Assembly: GCF_964275005.1 (NCBI RefSeq)
Contig: NC_092702.1
Location: 2,679,501 to 2,743,500, forward strand
DNA: 64,000 nucleotides
DNA from: Diadema setosum
Taxonomy: Eukaryota; Echinodermata; Echinoidea; Diadematoida; Diadematidae
Direction: 5' to 3'
Numbering within the stretch: the first letter of the stretch is position 1; every line of letters begins with the position of its first letter. The notes under the pieces are model-generated. The model did no database searches. It worked only from the letters and a program-made list of their open reading frames with translations, and was not told where the DNA came from. Shown in pieces: positions 24,515 through 37,300 of this stretch. Made by a program: the position numbers and the translations under genes.

Positions 24515-24951
24515 CTATACAAAAATAGTGGAAGGCTGATGGCAATATAGAGTCTGCTCTCTCAGATGCAAATAAATGACAGAAATAAACCATCAAAATG
24601 GTGGTGAAACAATTGGAAAACTTTGGGTCAATTGAAGACTAGACAAACACCTATAGAACAACCCTTCTAAGTAGCATGGTGATGACAATAAGGCTAAATA
24701 GATGATTATTAAGAATACAACACATCAAATCAATCTCTATGGTCAATAGCATTGGTAGAGGAGAATCATATACAATACCATACTTGCAAGAAATGATTTG
24801 GGAAATTTGGGATAAGGGAGGACAGTGTATGAGAGGGGGACAGCTTCCAATCCAAGACTCACTGAAACATGACACAAAAATGTGTGAATGCATACTAGGA
24901 AATATTTGTTACTGGCAGGCAGTCGAGAGGGTAGGAGTGTATGATTCATGG

Positions 24952-25677
24952 GAGTGATCTATCATTGATGAATCCATGCCATCGAGCTTGTATCAATGCA
25001 TAGGAATCAATGACTAAATGCAATCAAGTGCGTTGGAATGTATTCGAGTCATGAGTGCAATCCAGCATTCAAAACTGAATGCAGTCAGTCAAGTGTGGTG
25101 GGGTAGAAAGATGTCATGGGTGTCATGGAACATAGCTTACTCGATGCGGTCAAGTGTGTGCGACTGTATCAGATTCATTAGGGTTATCAAACTTTGGTTA
25201 TTGCATGAAATCAATTGTGTGTCTGATTGCCTAGGATCTGCAAGTGCCATTAAACATTGGTTACTGTATGCAATTATGTGTGTGTGTCTCCATGGGATAT
25301 GGATGTGTTTCATCATGGGTCACTGCTTGTAGTCAGGTGTGTGTATGAGTGCTTATGATTTGTGGGTGCAATGAGATGGTGGTTACTGAATGCAATCATG
25401 TGTGTGTGTGTGTGTGTGTGTGTGACTCCATTAGGATCTGCAGTGCTTCATCATGGGTCACTGCACGCAGTCAAGAGTGTGGGAGTATGGCGCTTGAGGG
25501 CGTAAACCAAAATAAATAGACACATGCCATCAGAGGTTCTACAAGTTTGAAACAACATTGGTTCCCTGTGGTCATGTGCGTGGAATACAACGGTTTCTTG
25601 ATAATGGTCCAACATCATTTTCTGCCTATGATCCGTTGTGTGAGTGAACGAGTTCCGATGATGTAATCAAACATCAG
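24952..25677. repeat. Degenerate tandem array, unit about 62 bp, abutting the MCMBP stop codon
   Basis: A diverged unit of the form GGTTACTGAATGCAATCAAG, then a GTGTG run, then AGGATCTG, then a CATCAAACATT-like end, recurs with starts near 25013, 25075, 25139, 25199, 25263, 25322, 25385 and 25459; weaker copies extend to about 24952 and to 25620. Spacings are 59-64 bp except one stretched by a (GT)n run. The last unit boundary, CAGTTAC at 25675-25681, contains the MCMBP TAA. The array would lie in the MCMBP 3' UTR on the - strand. Confidence 0.7.
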
Positions 25678-28600
25678 TTACCGTGACATGGCTGCCGAGG
25701 CAGCTGATGCTGGGGTGGCACTTTTCAAACGGCTCTTGCGCTCCGCCTCCATCCTCTTGGCCCGTTCCCAGATTTGTCTCGTCAGTGAGGGCTGGCCAAG
25801 AGACAGACTCAGTAACCTATGGTGAGGATGAATGATAAAAATTTGCCCTGGATGCCAACCTTGTAAACAGCATTACAGTATTCTCAAGGCTGAAAAGGCA
25901 TATCTTTGACGGAAAAACAGCAGTTTAACCTTTCCTACAATAAACAAGTGAAGTAATTCAATTTGGGAAATACAGTATTTTCCATGAAACCTGCTGTATT
26001 TTTGGCAAAAGACAGTGCAAAACAATGCAAAATAAAAGTTCAGTTGGCATCTCTGTTAATCTGGTTCAATCAGGAAGACATCAAAACATGATGATCAAAT
26101 ACTTGATGACTTTCTCTCCATTACACCTACTAAATATCTCTCTCTTCAAACTATCCTTTATTTATGAATATTATATTCAGGCTCTTATTGTCCTTGTGTA
26201 ATAATATTCCTTTTGTCATGAACAAAAATGGGAACATACGTGACTTTGAAATAGATGATGATGGAATTTTGAATACTTTCAAGCTCCTCAAATCATTACT
26301 AACACCTAACTCACATGAGCATCAATATCAAGCGCTGATGTGTTAAATGTTCAGTATGCATACATGACCTGCATGGATTATAATGAACAGATTGTGACTG
26401 CATCATTGATAGACAATATCCTGCAAGTGTGTGAGCTAATATGTTCTCACATTAAAGAGAAAGAAAGGGAACTATGAAACCCATTTATAGTGAGGTAGAA
26501 TGAGCTTTCTGCTGCCAAAGGTTTGATGAATGATTCCCTAAGTGTTACAAGTACAAAAAAAATGGGATCTTGAGGGAAGGTCTGCACAATGCATACTATA
26601 TCAATGGCTGTGAGAGATATTTCACGTGCCATGATGTGAACCCTCTATGTGCCACATTATTGTGAGACTGCAATGTAGTCATGCTTTGGGCAAACATTTT
26701 ATTTTTCAAATCAATGTAACTTTTACAGATTTTTGTTACCCTGGACAAGTAAAGAGCAAAGTTGTAGAGGAAATGCCAAGCTTTGCTTTGAGTAAAGTGT
26801 ATGACAAATATAGGATTGCTTGGCTTTCAAATGACCTGTAGCTGACATTATTGTAGAGGCATGACTTTTGCACACAAACAGTGACAGAAACTGAGAAGTT
26901 ACTCGCAGATCCAGAAGGGAACACAGCTTGGTAGCCAATCATAATGCAAGCTACCTGTGAAAGGAATGGAATCGCGAGATACAATTTCATTGTACTGCAG
27001 CATTTGGCAATTATTGATTTTTTCTTTTTCTTTTTTTTTTTTTGGGGGGGGGGGGTTGTGCATTTGAGCAGGATATGCAGTTGGCACACCATTGACTGAG
27101 TCGGGCATGCAAACATGGCATTTACAAAGAGTTAATGAGTGTTCTTACCTGGTGATGATCAAAAGATTCTGGAAATCCTCTGGAGTCATGTTGTTTGGAT
27201 CACTTTTCCTGGCCTCAACAAAGTCTTGCTCCACAAACTTTAAATGTAAAAAAAAAAAAAAAAAAAAAAAAAGGAGGTATTATTAACTTGATACCTTTTT
27301 TTTGGCTCTACTTATGATAAACAGAAAAAAAGCTTATTACAGACAGGTAGCAAATAAGATAAATATGTATATACCAGGAATCAATAATGAAAGAACAAGG
27401 AAATTCAATACATGAGAGCAGTCAAAAAATGTTTGTAGAGTGTTCTTTTTTATGAATATCCACTGTATTCTCATGTTGAAGAACTTGCTGTCCTTGCATC
27501 ATTATACTGTCAGGTTACCAACAATCCCTAAATTGTGAACTTACACTGACATTTCACAGACCTTTATTTCAACTGAATTCTATGAAGTATCTTGGCAAAT
27601 GATATATATGACAATGTTTGTACAACATACTTTCTTCACTAGTACTGACACACTTAAACTTACAGTGTGTTCAACACTGCAAACAGTCTGCTCACCAGTG
27701 AAATCAAATGCAGTGCATAGAAAGAGAGTATTTGCAATTGAATGTAAGGATTGTGGCGGTGGTACGATTGATGCTTGACTTTCTCTCACCAATCTGTATC
27801 ACCCCCCCCCCACACACACACACACACACACACAAACACTTTAAAAAAGAAAAGAAAAAATCCAGGGCCCCTATTTTGGTTTCATCATCTCTCTATCAGA
27901 GGAACTTGAGGAGTCTGAACACACCTTCTGGACGTCTTCGGACATGGTGTACTCCAGGAGGGGCAGAACTGCCAAGAAAGACCTAATCTTGTCAAGGTCA
28001 ATGGTTCCTGACCGCAAGGCCTGCTGGACCGAGGCTTGGATCTCTGCCATGCTGGTCTGGTCCCGCTTGGGCTGGAGGTGGACCCTGCAGTCCGTCTGTG
28101 AGGGAGAGAAACAATGTGAAGCCATTAACTCTTTTATTACCGTGGTTAATTGTGCTGCTCACTAATGGCACTGACATTTCAAGACTTCAGTCCTAAGTGG
28201 GTTAATTTGTGGAGACCAACTATGATTAACCCTTCTATTGCTATTGGTAAGATGCCGCATACAAGACATCAGCAGCATTCGCAGATTGTGGTTGTGAAAG
28301 AGTTAATTGCAAAGAACAGGTGCTCCAGCTATCTTTGTCCTCCCATTATCACTGGTATTCTTCACAGTTCCTGTGTCAACAGTTGTGCAAAATTATGACA
28401 CCAATGCTTCTTCTTTCTTACTTCCACGCAAATAAATGAAATATGGATGATATTTTATAGCAAAAGTGATACATCTTAGATTAATAAAATTGTCTTCGCT
28501 GAGTGTCCGTTGGGGAGTGAAGCATTATGTAGCTGTCATGAAAAGGTTTATTACATATCATCCAACCTGCTGTAAGCACTTTGGCTTTTAAAATTCAAGA

Positions 28601-31359
28601 TGACACAGGGATAACAACAGGGCTAGATAAATGCCATAGTTTGGACAAGTCGTCTTGAAGCTCACCCGACCAAGTCCATATTTCAATCTACATGTATATG
28701 CTAGAAATCTCATAATTTGACTTTTAGAGTTTTCATTGTACTCTACACTGTATATTTCCATACCTGTTATTTGCATCATGGAAAATAATTTGGGTTTTTT
28801 TTTCTTCAATTAATATTCACAACCACTTCTTTGACAATCCAAAAAAAGCAACAACAACAACAACAACAAAAAATGCCATGAGGATTTCATTTGTTTTCAC
28901 TTCATCTAGAAATTGACAGTTTTTCCAATTTTACATTGAAATGTTGCTCTTTTAAGTAAAACATGTATTCTGTAACAAATGCAGACTAACTGAGCATTAA
29001 GGTTTGAATCCTGATAACTTACTGGAAGGAGTGATTTGCCATCAGAAAGCACAAGAACACAGATGTTTGTGTGGAATTCTGTCTTATGGTAGTTGAAGTC
29101 GTAGTCAACTTTCTGCCATGAAATCAGGTTACCAAGGGCCGTCAGATTCATCACTCCTGGAGGGATGTAATGGAGAGAGAATGGTAGGTGAACATATCCT
29201 TTGACCCATTCCATACTGAATTCTGAAATCTCCACAGACTCAATACGCAGGTCACCAGGTTCCTGTAGGGAATGGGTTAACTTTGCCACATATTCCAAGA
29301 GTATCATTTGGTACTTCAGAAGAATGAAAACCCAAATAAATGTGAATTGAGTGAACACAGCAATGTTCGGGAACACATCAGTAAACACTTGAGGAAAATC
29401 AGACAATCCATTCAAAAGTAATGAATTTTCACAGTTTTGATGCTGTCATTGCTGGATGAGAAGACTACTACAGTTTGTGATGTCATAGAAGGAAAATCGT
29501 ATATACAAAAAAATCCACATAATCTTTTTTTTTTAATGAAAAGAACACATTTTCCTAGACTTGTTACTGACATTATGATACGGGGAATATTGCTCTCCCT
29601 GCTCTCTGAAGAAAGTAAGTCAAGGTGCTCTTTCATTATCATAGAAAAGTGAAAATATGTTGAATTTTCTTTATATTTTCTCGAAACACAGTTTGGTTGA
29701 CTGTTTTAGATTATCACTGTTCACAAGAATATTAAATACTTGTAAGCATCTGTGGTCCGTCGTTGTTGTTGTTGTTGTTGTTGTTTACATTCAGAGCATT
29801 CTGTACTACGGTTGTGTGCTCCAATAGAATACCCTTTATAGCAAGAGGGACAAGTCACATTTTCATCTCTTCTCTTTTTTCTTGCTTCCCTCTTATTTCT
29901 TGTATATTTTTTTTTTCTTATTTACTAAAAACCCATACATTTTGTTTTCCCCAGGCTGCTATCAAATTCAAGCAACTGCTTATGATGGCAGTCCCCTGTA
30001 TTTTTCAGTTGTTTCCAAGAGATTTATGGAATCATTACTTTGGAATTTTCTTAATACTGTTTGTATTTGCAAGGCACATAATTATGTTGATTTATTATTT
30101 TGATCAATTACATTCTTTTATGTATTGTACCTTGTATTCAGTGATGTATCAAAAGTGTGTTATGTTATTTACATATCACACTATATTCAAGTTTGTTTGT
30201 GTTTGAAAAATGCAGGAATAAAACAGTAAACCAAACCAACATAAACATAAACTGAAAGGAAAACTTACCAGTGGCATCTAGCTGACCCGGTTCCAAAGCT
30301 GTCTCATCCAGAACAAGATGTGTACGGTCTGTGAGCTGAAGTAAGCCACTTGTTAACCTGTTTGCAGTGTAGTCCTTCTTGGGTGTTAACTTCAGCTTGT
30401 TCATGTTACTCAATGACATGGGTAGCATGTGTGACTAAAAACGAAAAAGAGACATGATTAAATAAGACAGATTTCAAAGTTATGATGTTACATACGGCAC
30501 AATATGGTACTCACAAATCCTTGTCTTGTGGTATTTAACGTATAAATGTGAATATTGCTGCAGAATACGAAATATTCTATTTTTTCCTAAATGATTGACA
30601 ACACTTCATTAAATTTTCTTGCGGCAAAGAAACAGGTGGTTCAGCCATATTTGGAGAAAAAGGCATTAGTTATAGACTGTGTGATATACATGTATAAGGA
30701 GATGTCATAGATGTTAAAGAGTTTGAGAGCTGTCATCCAGAACTCTTTACTCTAACAAGTGTATGTCTGCCTCAAAGTGGAAATCTGCTCCTTTAGAAGT
30801 GGATAGGTACACAATGCATGCAGGTCTGATTACCAAGAAATTAATAACAAGTTGTTTTTTATTAGTTACATTTGTTATTTCTATAAATTCAAATCAGTAT
30901 TTCTGAAATTCAGTAATGAGTGAGGAGGTTTTTGAATACAAATGTATATGAAAAGTGAAATATGAAGAGGTGGTTTTTTAATATATACAAATTGAGAAAA
31001 AAAAGGCCATGTCACCCAAGGGACAGATGTCCTACATCACTCGAATGGGTGTGCCTCCTGTGATTGCATTACAGGAAGTCAGTAGATGTTACCTTGGTAA
31101 CCAGCTGGGTCAGTAAAGTGTAGAGAAGTGCAATGAATTCTGGGTCTGATGGAACTCCGCTCAGGTTCAGACTGAACTTTCCGAGTGCCACCACATCTCT
31201 CCTGGCATAGCTGGAAGTTTCATTTGAAGACAAAGAAATTGAGAAACTTGTGAAAGTAAAAATATTTAATGTAAATTATAACAGATGAAGTGTGACCTGG
31301 ATCTTCTCTCCATTTACATTGTACTTCTGCCTGTGCAAAATTGTTATCTAAAAAAAAAA

Positions 31360-31390
<31 letters not shown>

Positions 31391-34312
31391 TCTTTGGATC
31401 AGGAATGCAAGTTGAGAGTCAACTGATGTCATATTGAAGGTACATCAAAAACCAAACAGGGGGGTGTTTCATCAACGCTTGTCAGCGCCGACAACTGTCG
31501 CCGCTGACCAATTTCAGCAAAATCCTTGGTTTTGATTGGCTGAGATGCTCTGGTCACTGACTGTTACTATGGTGATTCAAGTTGTCAGCGCCGACAAACG
31601 TTGATGAAACACCCCCCAGGTATAGAGAGACTGGCCTAAACATGATGTATCACATTCCAATCATCAGGTAATCAAGAAACTTTAAATTCTTGAATGCCTA
31701 ACTCCATAATCATATTTACAGGCTTCAGTCTGAATTCATGCATTTTGTACCAGCTATGAATACAGGAAAGGGATTTCTTCTTCTTGCAGACTGGCAACAA
31801 ATTATCACAGACTCTTGATAGGCATGACATAGAGATGCAAAACTAATAAGAATATATAAGGCAGGGCTCGACACTAACGGTGGCCCGGTGGCCCGGGGCC
31901 ACCAAAAATGCATGTCGGGCCACCAAAATTTCAGAAATGAAGAATTTGGTGACCTGATCGGGCCACCAAAAAAGGTCGGATGTTTGCCTTTGGGCCACCA
32001 AAAATAAAAGTTAGTGTGGAGCCCTGTATAAGGACATACTAACAGGAATATTAGTATAATTTTGTTTTTGTTTTGTTTTGCTTTCATTTTTCCTTCTTAC
32101 AAGATGGCTGGATAGCCCATATTCACCTACAGTAGCTGGTCTTCCATGAGGTCCAGTTGGAAGTACTTGGGGCAGACCATTTCAACTGATTATGCACCCT
32201 GCTCTTTGCAATGAATGAATGAAGCAGGATCTTTTATGTGCAAGAGTTGTGGCTCTCTCACAGACGAGACTGCCATTTTACGTCCTATCCACAGGACAGA
32301 GTGTTTTGCATCTACTTGAGGAGGCAGCATGATAATACACAACACTGATAAACATTGGGATTCAAACCCACACCCATACCCTCGCCATTTGATTGGAAGG
32401 CAGATATGCTACCGACTGGGCCACCTTGCCATTTCTGCATCGATGTAAACTTACACAGAAGAGATGAGATGGAGAATGACGTAATCGGCCGTCAGGGCAT
32501 CACAGAGGAGGATCTGACTCAGGAGCCAACGGAGCTGGTCTCGAATGATGCCTGCCTCTTTTAAGATGTTCTCCACCACTAGACGGACGAGAAAGGGAGA
32601 GCAACGTTACGGTAATTCCAGCGCACATTCAGAGTGTAAATATAATGGCTGCTTTGTGTGCATGTATGTGTGTGTATGTGTGTGTGCATGTCTGTGTGTC
32701 TCCTTAACAATGCCTCAAAATACTGATTAGGCAAAATTTGGGTTTGAATCTAATGTAGTGGCACTGATGGAGACTGACGTAAAAAATATAGATCATGTAC
32801 AGTATATTTCATATACTGTTTATCTCAAACTTTTCATTATGTTTTTTTTTTCACAAATTTCACAAATACGCTCTCATCACAAAAGTAACATCTCGTAAAT
32901 ATTGACAAAAATTAAAGCACAAATTTGCCTTGCATGCACTGTACAAACCCAGCACACTCACTTTGCAATATCATTTGGCTATACGGTACTAGGAGTAGAA
33001 TCCCAATGGCATACTATTGTGCCCCCTGCTCAAATCCTTCAAATATAAGTACCTTTTTTTCTGAGTATTTAAAGCAATGTTTTCGCAAAATGGTTTGTTT
33101 GAGAAGTCACACTTTCTTCTGAATGTTTGTGTTAGGGTTTTTTTTTTTCAGCAGTTATGATGTACAGTATTACATTATTATGTACAGTATACAACTACAC
33201 ATGTCATGCACACAAAAATCAAAACAATCTTATCCTCGCACAGACAATTACTTTTACTTACATGACTTGCCCATAATGGAGGTGATGTCTCGTGGAATGA
33301 ATGGGTTGCTATGGGCCAGTTTCCGTGATGCCACCACATGCAACCTCGGCACCAGGGAGGGAGGTGGAGAGTGCGCATTTTGTTCCTCAATACCTTCCAT
33401 GGCATCTAGGTTGTCACCCACTGATGATCTACACAAGGAACAATAGAGGATGGGCCAAAACCATTAAACACTGCTGCATTTATAATAATAATAAATAATA
33501 GAATAATCCACGCTGTACACATCTTAAAGGGATGGTTCAGTTTTGGTGTGGATGGGGCTGCAGGATTTCAACTTTTTAGGGGTATGTGTTTGTGACATAA
33601 TGAGAAACCTCTTATAAAATATGAAAAAAAAACAACATGTAATTCTGACAGGGATTAACAGTTTACTTGATGAAAATTGGTCTCAAAATGGCTGAGATAT
33701 CCAACAAGTCGATTCTAATAAGATGTGACAGGCCACAACTTTTATTAGGATCTCTTTGTTTTACTTTGTTTTTGGATATTTCATTCATTTCAAAAGCAAT
33801 TTTCATCAAATAAACTTTCAATTCCCCTTAGAATTGTATGCTCTTAACATTGCATAGAGTGGTTTCTAAATATCTCGCAAAACTTTAAAAGCTGAATCCT
33901 CACCTCGACCAATACAATACCATCCCTTTACATAATTGATCTCAAATACCTTTAGTGCCCTGATAGAGGGAAGCTACAACTTTTACAAAGGTAACCTCTT
34001 AGAAAAGTAAACTCATCAATTTCATGGTTGCTCATACAGAATACAATTTTTTAAAAGAAAAATACTAGTAATATCAAGGAACAACTTGAGTGACAAATCC
34101 TGATTTGTTTTGAAAAAAAAAAAAGAAGACAGATATAGATGGCAACACTCAGACATAGCAAAGTACATTTTACAGGCAAATATATGTGGTACAGTATTCA
34201 TCGCATAATCGGAAGAGGTTGGGAGTAGCAAACACGGCCCCTTTAAGCGGGGTGCCCGATTTCGCGATGAGCACTCATCATACACTAACGGCATAAGACA
34301 TGTACATGTAGT

Positions 34313-34347
<35 letters not shown>

Positions 34348-37300
34348 CATACTGACGTACTGTACATGTACATGAATACACAACCACGCTACCCCTCGGC
34401 GCGACCCTCTAGCTCTCCCTGCATTCTCGCAATGATGTACTGTAGAGTAACGCAACCGGGTTCTTCTTCTGTCAACTCTCCAAGTAGGAATTGCAAGCGA
34501 GCACATGGCCTTGCTTATGTAGGGGAGAAGAATGTTCGCGAAAGCATGTGTTTCGCAATGGCATGGATACTTATACACGGCGCTTTCGTGGCTATGCATG
34601 TACGTGTACTGGATGGACGGAGGTCAAAACACACCAGTCCGAAGCTTGCTTTGTAAGTTCGATGTAAACGACAACTGATAGGGAATCTTTGAAATATTGT
34701 TGTGGTATTTTGGTAGATTTTTTGTGTAAAATATCAACAAAATCAAAGATCGCTTGAAGAAAAATTGTCCCGTTTATCAGAGGTCCCCGCCCGATTATCC
34801 AGTGAAAATAACATGCATTGGAAATGTTTCTGGGAAGCATATGTCATTTAAGCGAGGTTACCGATTATCAGATGCCCGATTATGCGATGAATACTGTAAT
34901 ACATAAACATCAGATATCCTTCCAGGATGCTACATCATGATTATACCACTACAACACATGTTATAATCTTAAGAATTCTCCATGAAGGAGTACTGTTGCA
35001 CGTATACATCAATAAAAACATAATCTCTTCACTCATGAGATGGAAATGAAGTATCAACTGATTCCTTACTCTTGCTCTTCGTCATGAAAGTGAGCCAGCG
35101 AGGGGTCGACAGAGAGAACTCCAACAAACTCCACCATCTCTGTGACTTTGAAAATGTCCACCTGATCATAAACCTAATGAACATATGCAAGAAAAAAAAA
35201 AGATAAATAGATGTGACAGTATAAACATCAACAATGATGATAATAATAAAAAAATAATGTATCTTTTTTCATCCGAGGTAGCCTCTTTAGTGTTGCAACA
35301 GCAGTACTAGAGTTCTCAGCCATTATTATTACCCCAGCAAAAGGAGGATAAGGGTGGGGTGGGGGAGGGTGGGAAGTGGTGGTCACTCTTCCTATGGTAT
35401 GGAGCACTAGCAATTCTTAAACTGAAAATAATGCAATCTGATGGATAACAAAAATATATTTTGGCTTATTCTGATAAGACAGAAAAAATCCCCAAATATG
35501 GCTTTTTGGTGGTTGGAAACCCATTTGTGTGTATGTGTGTGTTTGGGGTCTTTTTGTATTAGGCCTACTTGAAAGCGTGTAAAGCATGTGAGCTGGTGAG
35601 AGAAACAACCCTGAGGTATCCATTGTAGGTCTCATGCCTATGCGCGAGACTTGGTAAGTCTCTCATTCGAGTGTGATGTCGGTCTGAAAAGAAATCCTTC
35701 AAATAGAAGAGCATAAAATTGTAAATGCAAACAAACTTTCTTGATGCTGTATGTTATATTTTCTAGAAGATCTTAAAACAACATATTGAAAGGCTAATAG
35801 GGGAAACTGAGAAAAAGAAAAGATATAGCCCTCCTTAACTGTGTGATTGAGAATGTGGTACTTCTGTAAATTTCTTGACCTAGCTGTTTCACAGACACCA
35901 GCATTCATACTGACAGAAAATCAAATGACACAAACAGTGTTACACTTTAGTTTTCTTACCTTTACAAGACAAGCTGTACCCTTTTCTCCAGGGATGGGAA
36001 AGTTAAGGTCAATTGGTCTTTCTCTTCTGCCAGATACCTCCCCTCCCCCCTCTGTCCGACTCCTCTTCTCTCTGTCACCAGCATCACCTGCTCCTGTTTC
36101 CATGGTAACCTCTCCATTGTGTCTGTGCTCAGAGGAGGGGTCAAGTGATGTCGATGCTTCAGCCGTTTCATCGGTCTCCAGTGCTCGCTTGACCCTCGAA
36201 CTGGAAGTGGACTCGTGAAGCCCACGAGGCGATGAAACCTGCTGGCCATTTTCTGAGAAGCCGTAGATATCACTTACAGTTAAGGCTGACACAATACAGT
36301 AAAGAACTGTGGTAAAATAAATCTTTTTTATTTGTGTGTGTGCATTAGTTCATTTTGACAGATTCAGACACTGTAATCACACAGGATTATTGGCCAATCT
36401 GACCTTGTAATTTCAAGCTAAGCTATAGACTAGTCATTGAAAAGATGCCAGTCATAAAAATACATGGTGTCACAGAGAATTTCTGGAAAAATCAGAGAAA
36501 AAAAAATGTTTGCTGTGCTCTTGATTTCAAAACAATTAGATTCATTATACTGCCTTTATTGTTGCACACAATGGACATTAGGCAAACATACAATACTACT
36601 TGAAAATTCTGGTATTAGAAACTTCTAGCATATTAAAAAGGATATCTGTTTGACCCAGTCGTTTTCTGCAGGTACTGGAACACAGTAGAGAGTCTGTCTG
36701 TCCCAAGTGATATTTCTCGGGGATTCCAAGTTGATTTCTTGCTGGGATGAGCATTCTGCAATATCTTGGAACTTTCCTGTCTTCAGGAACTGAATGAAAA
36801 GACACCAAAGTGGCAAAAATTGTGTCAATGTTTTAAAAATAAACATTGCTGGTCATGCATTTAGCATCTCTGTATTTTAACATAGCCTGCCACAATGAAT
36901 CATCATGAATCACAATGACAAACAAGACAATATGCCAGTACAGGGGGGAAAAAAAAAATCACATGGATTGCATTTTCAATACAACTGCACATCACATCCT
37001 TGCCCACGTGCATGCACACACACACTGAATCAGATCTTATTTGTAAAAAAAAACATGAACGCTTACTTCAATTGAAAGGAAATGAAGTGTTAACAAACAA
37101 GAATTATCAGTATCAATACAAACGGAAACAGATGGCTTTCCTCAAAATCTTCACATTAACTAATTAGTGCGTAGTTTCTGGAGGGAAACAAATAGTTGCA
37201 ATTTCTTCTCGCCATCCCCTTATTTTCATCAGCATTACAAGGAAACTTACCTTTGTGTTGTTGGACCGATCAGTGACTTCGTAGACGCCAAGGTAGAACT

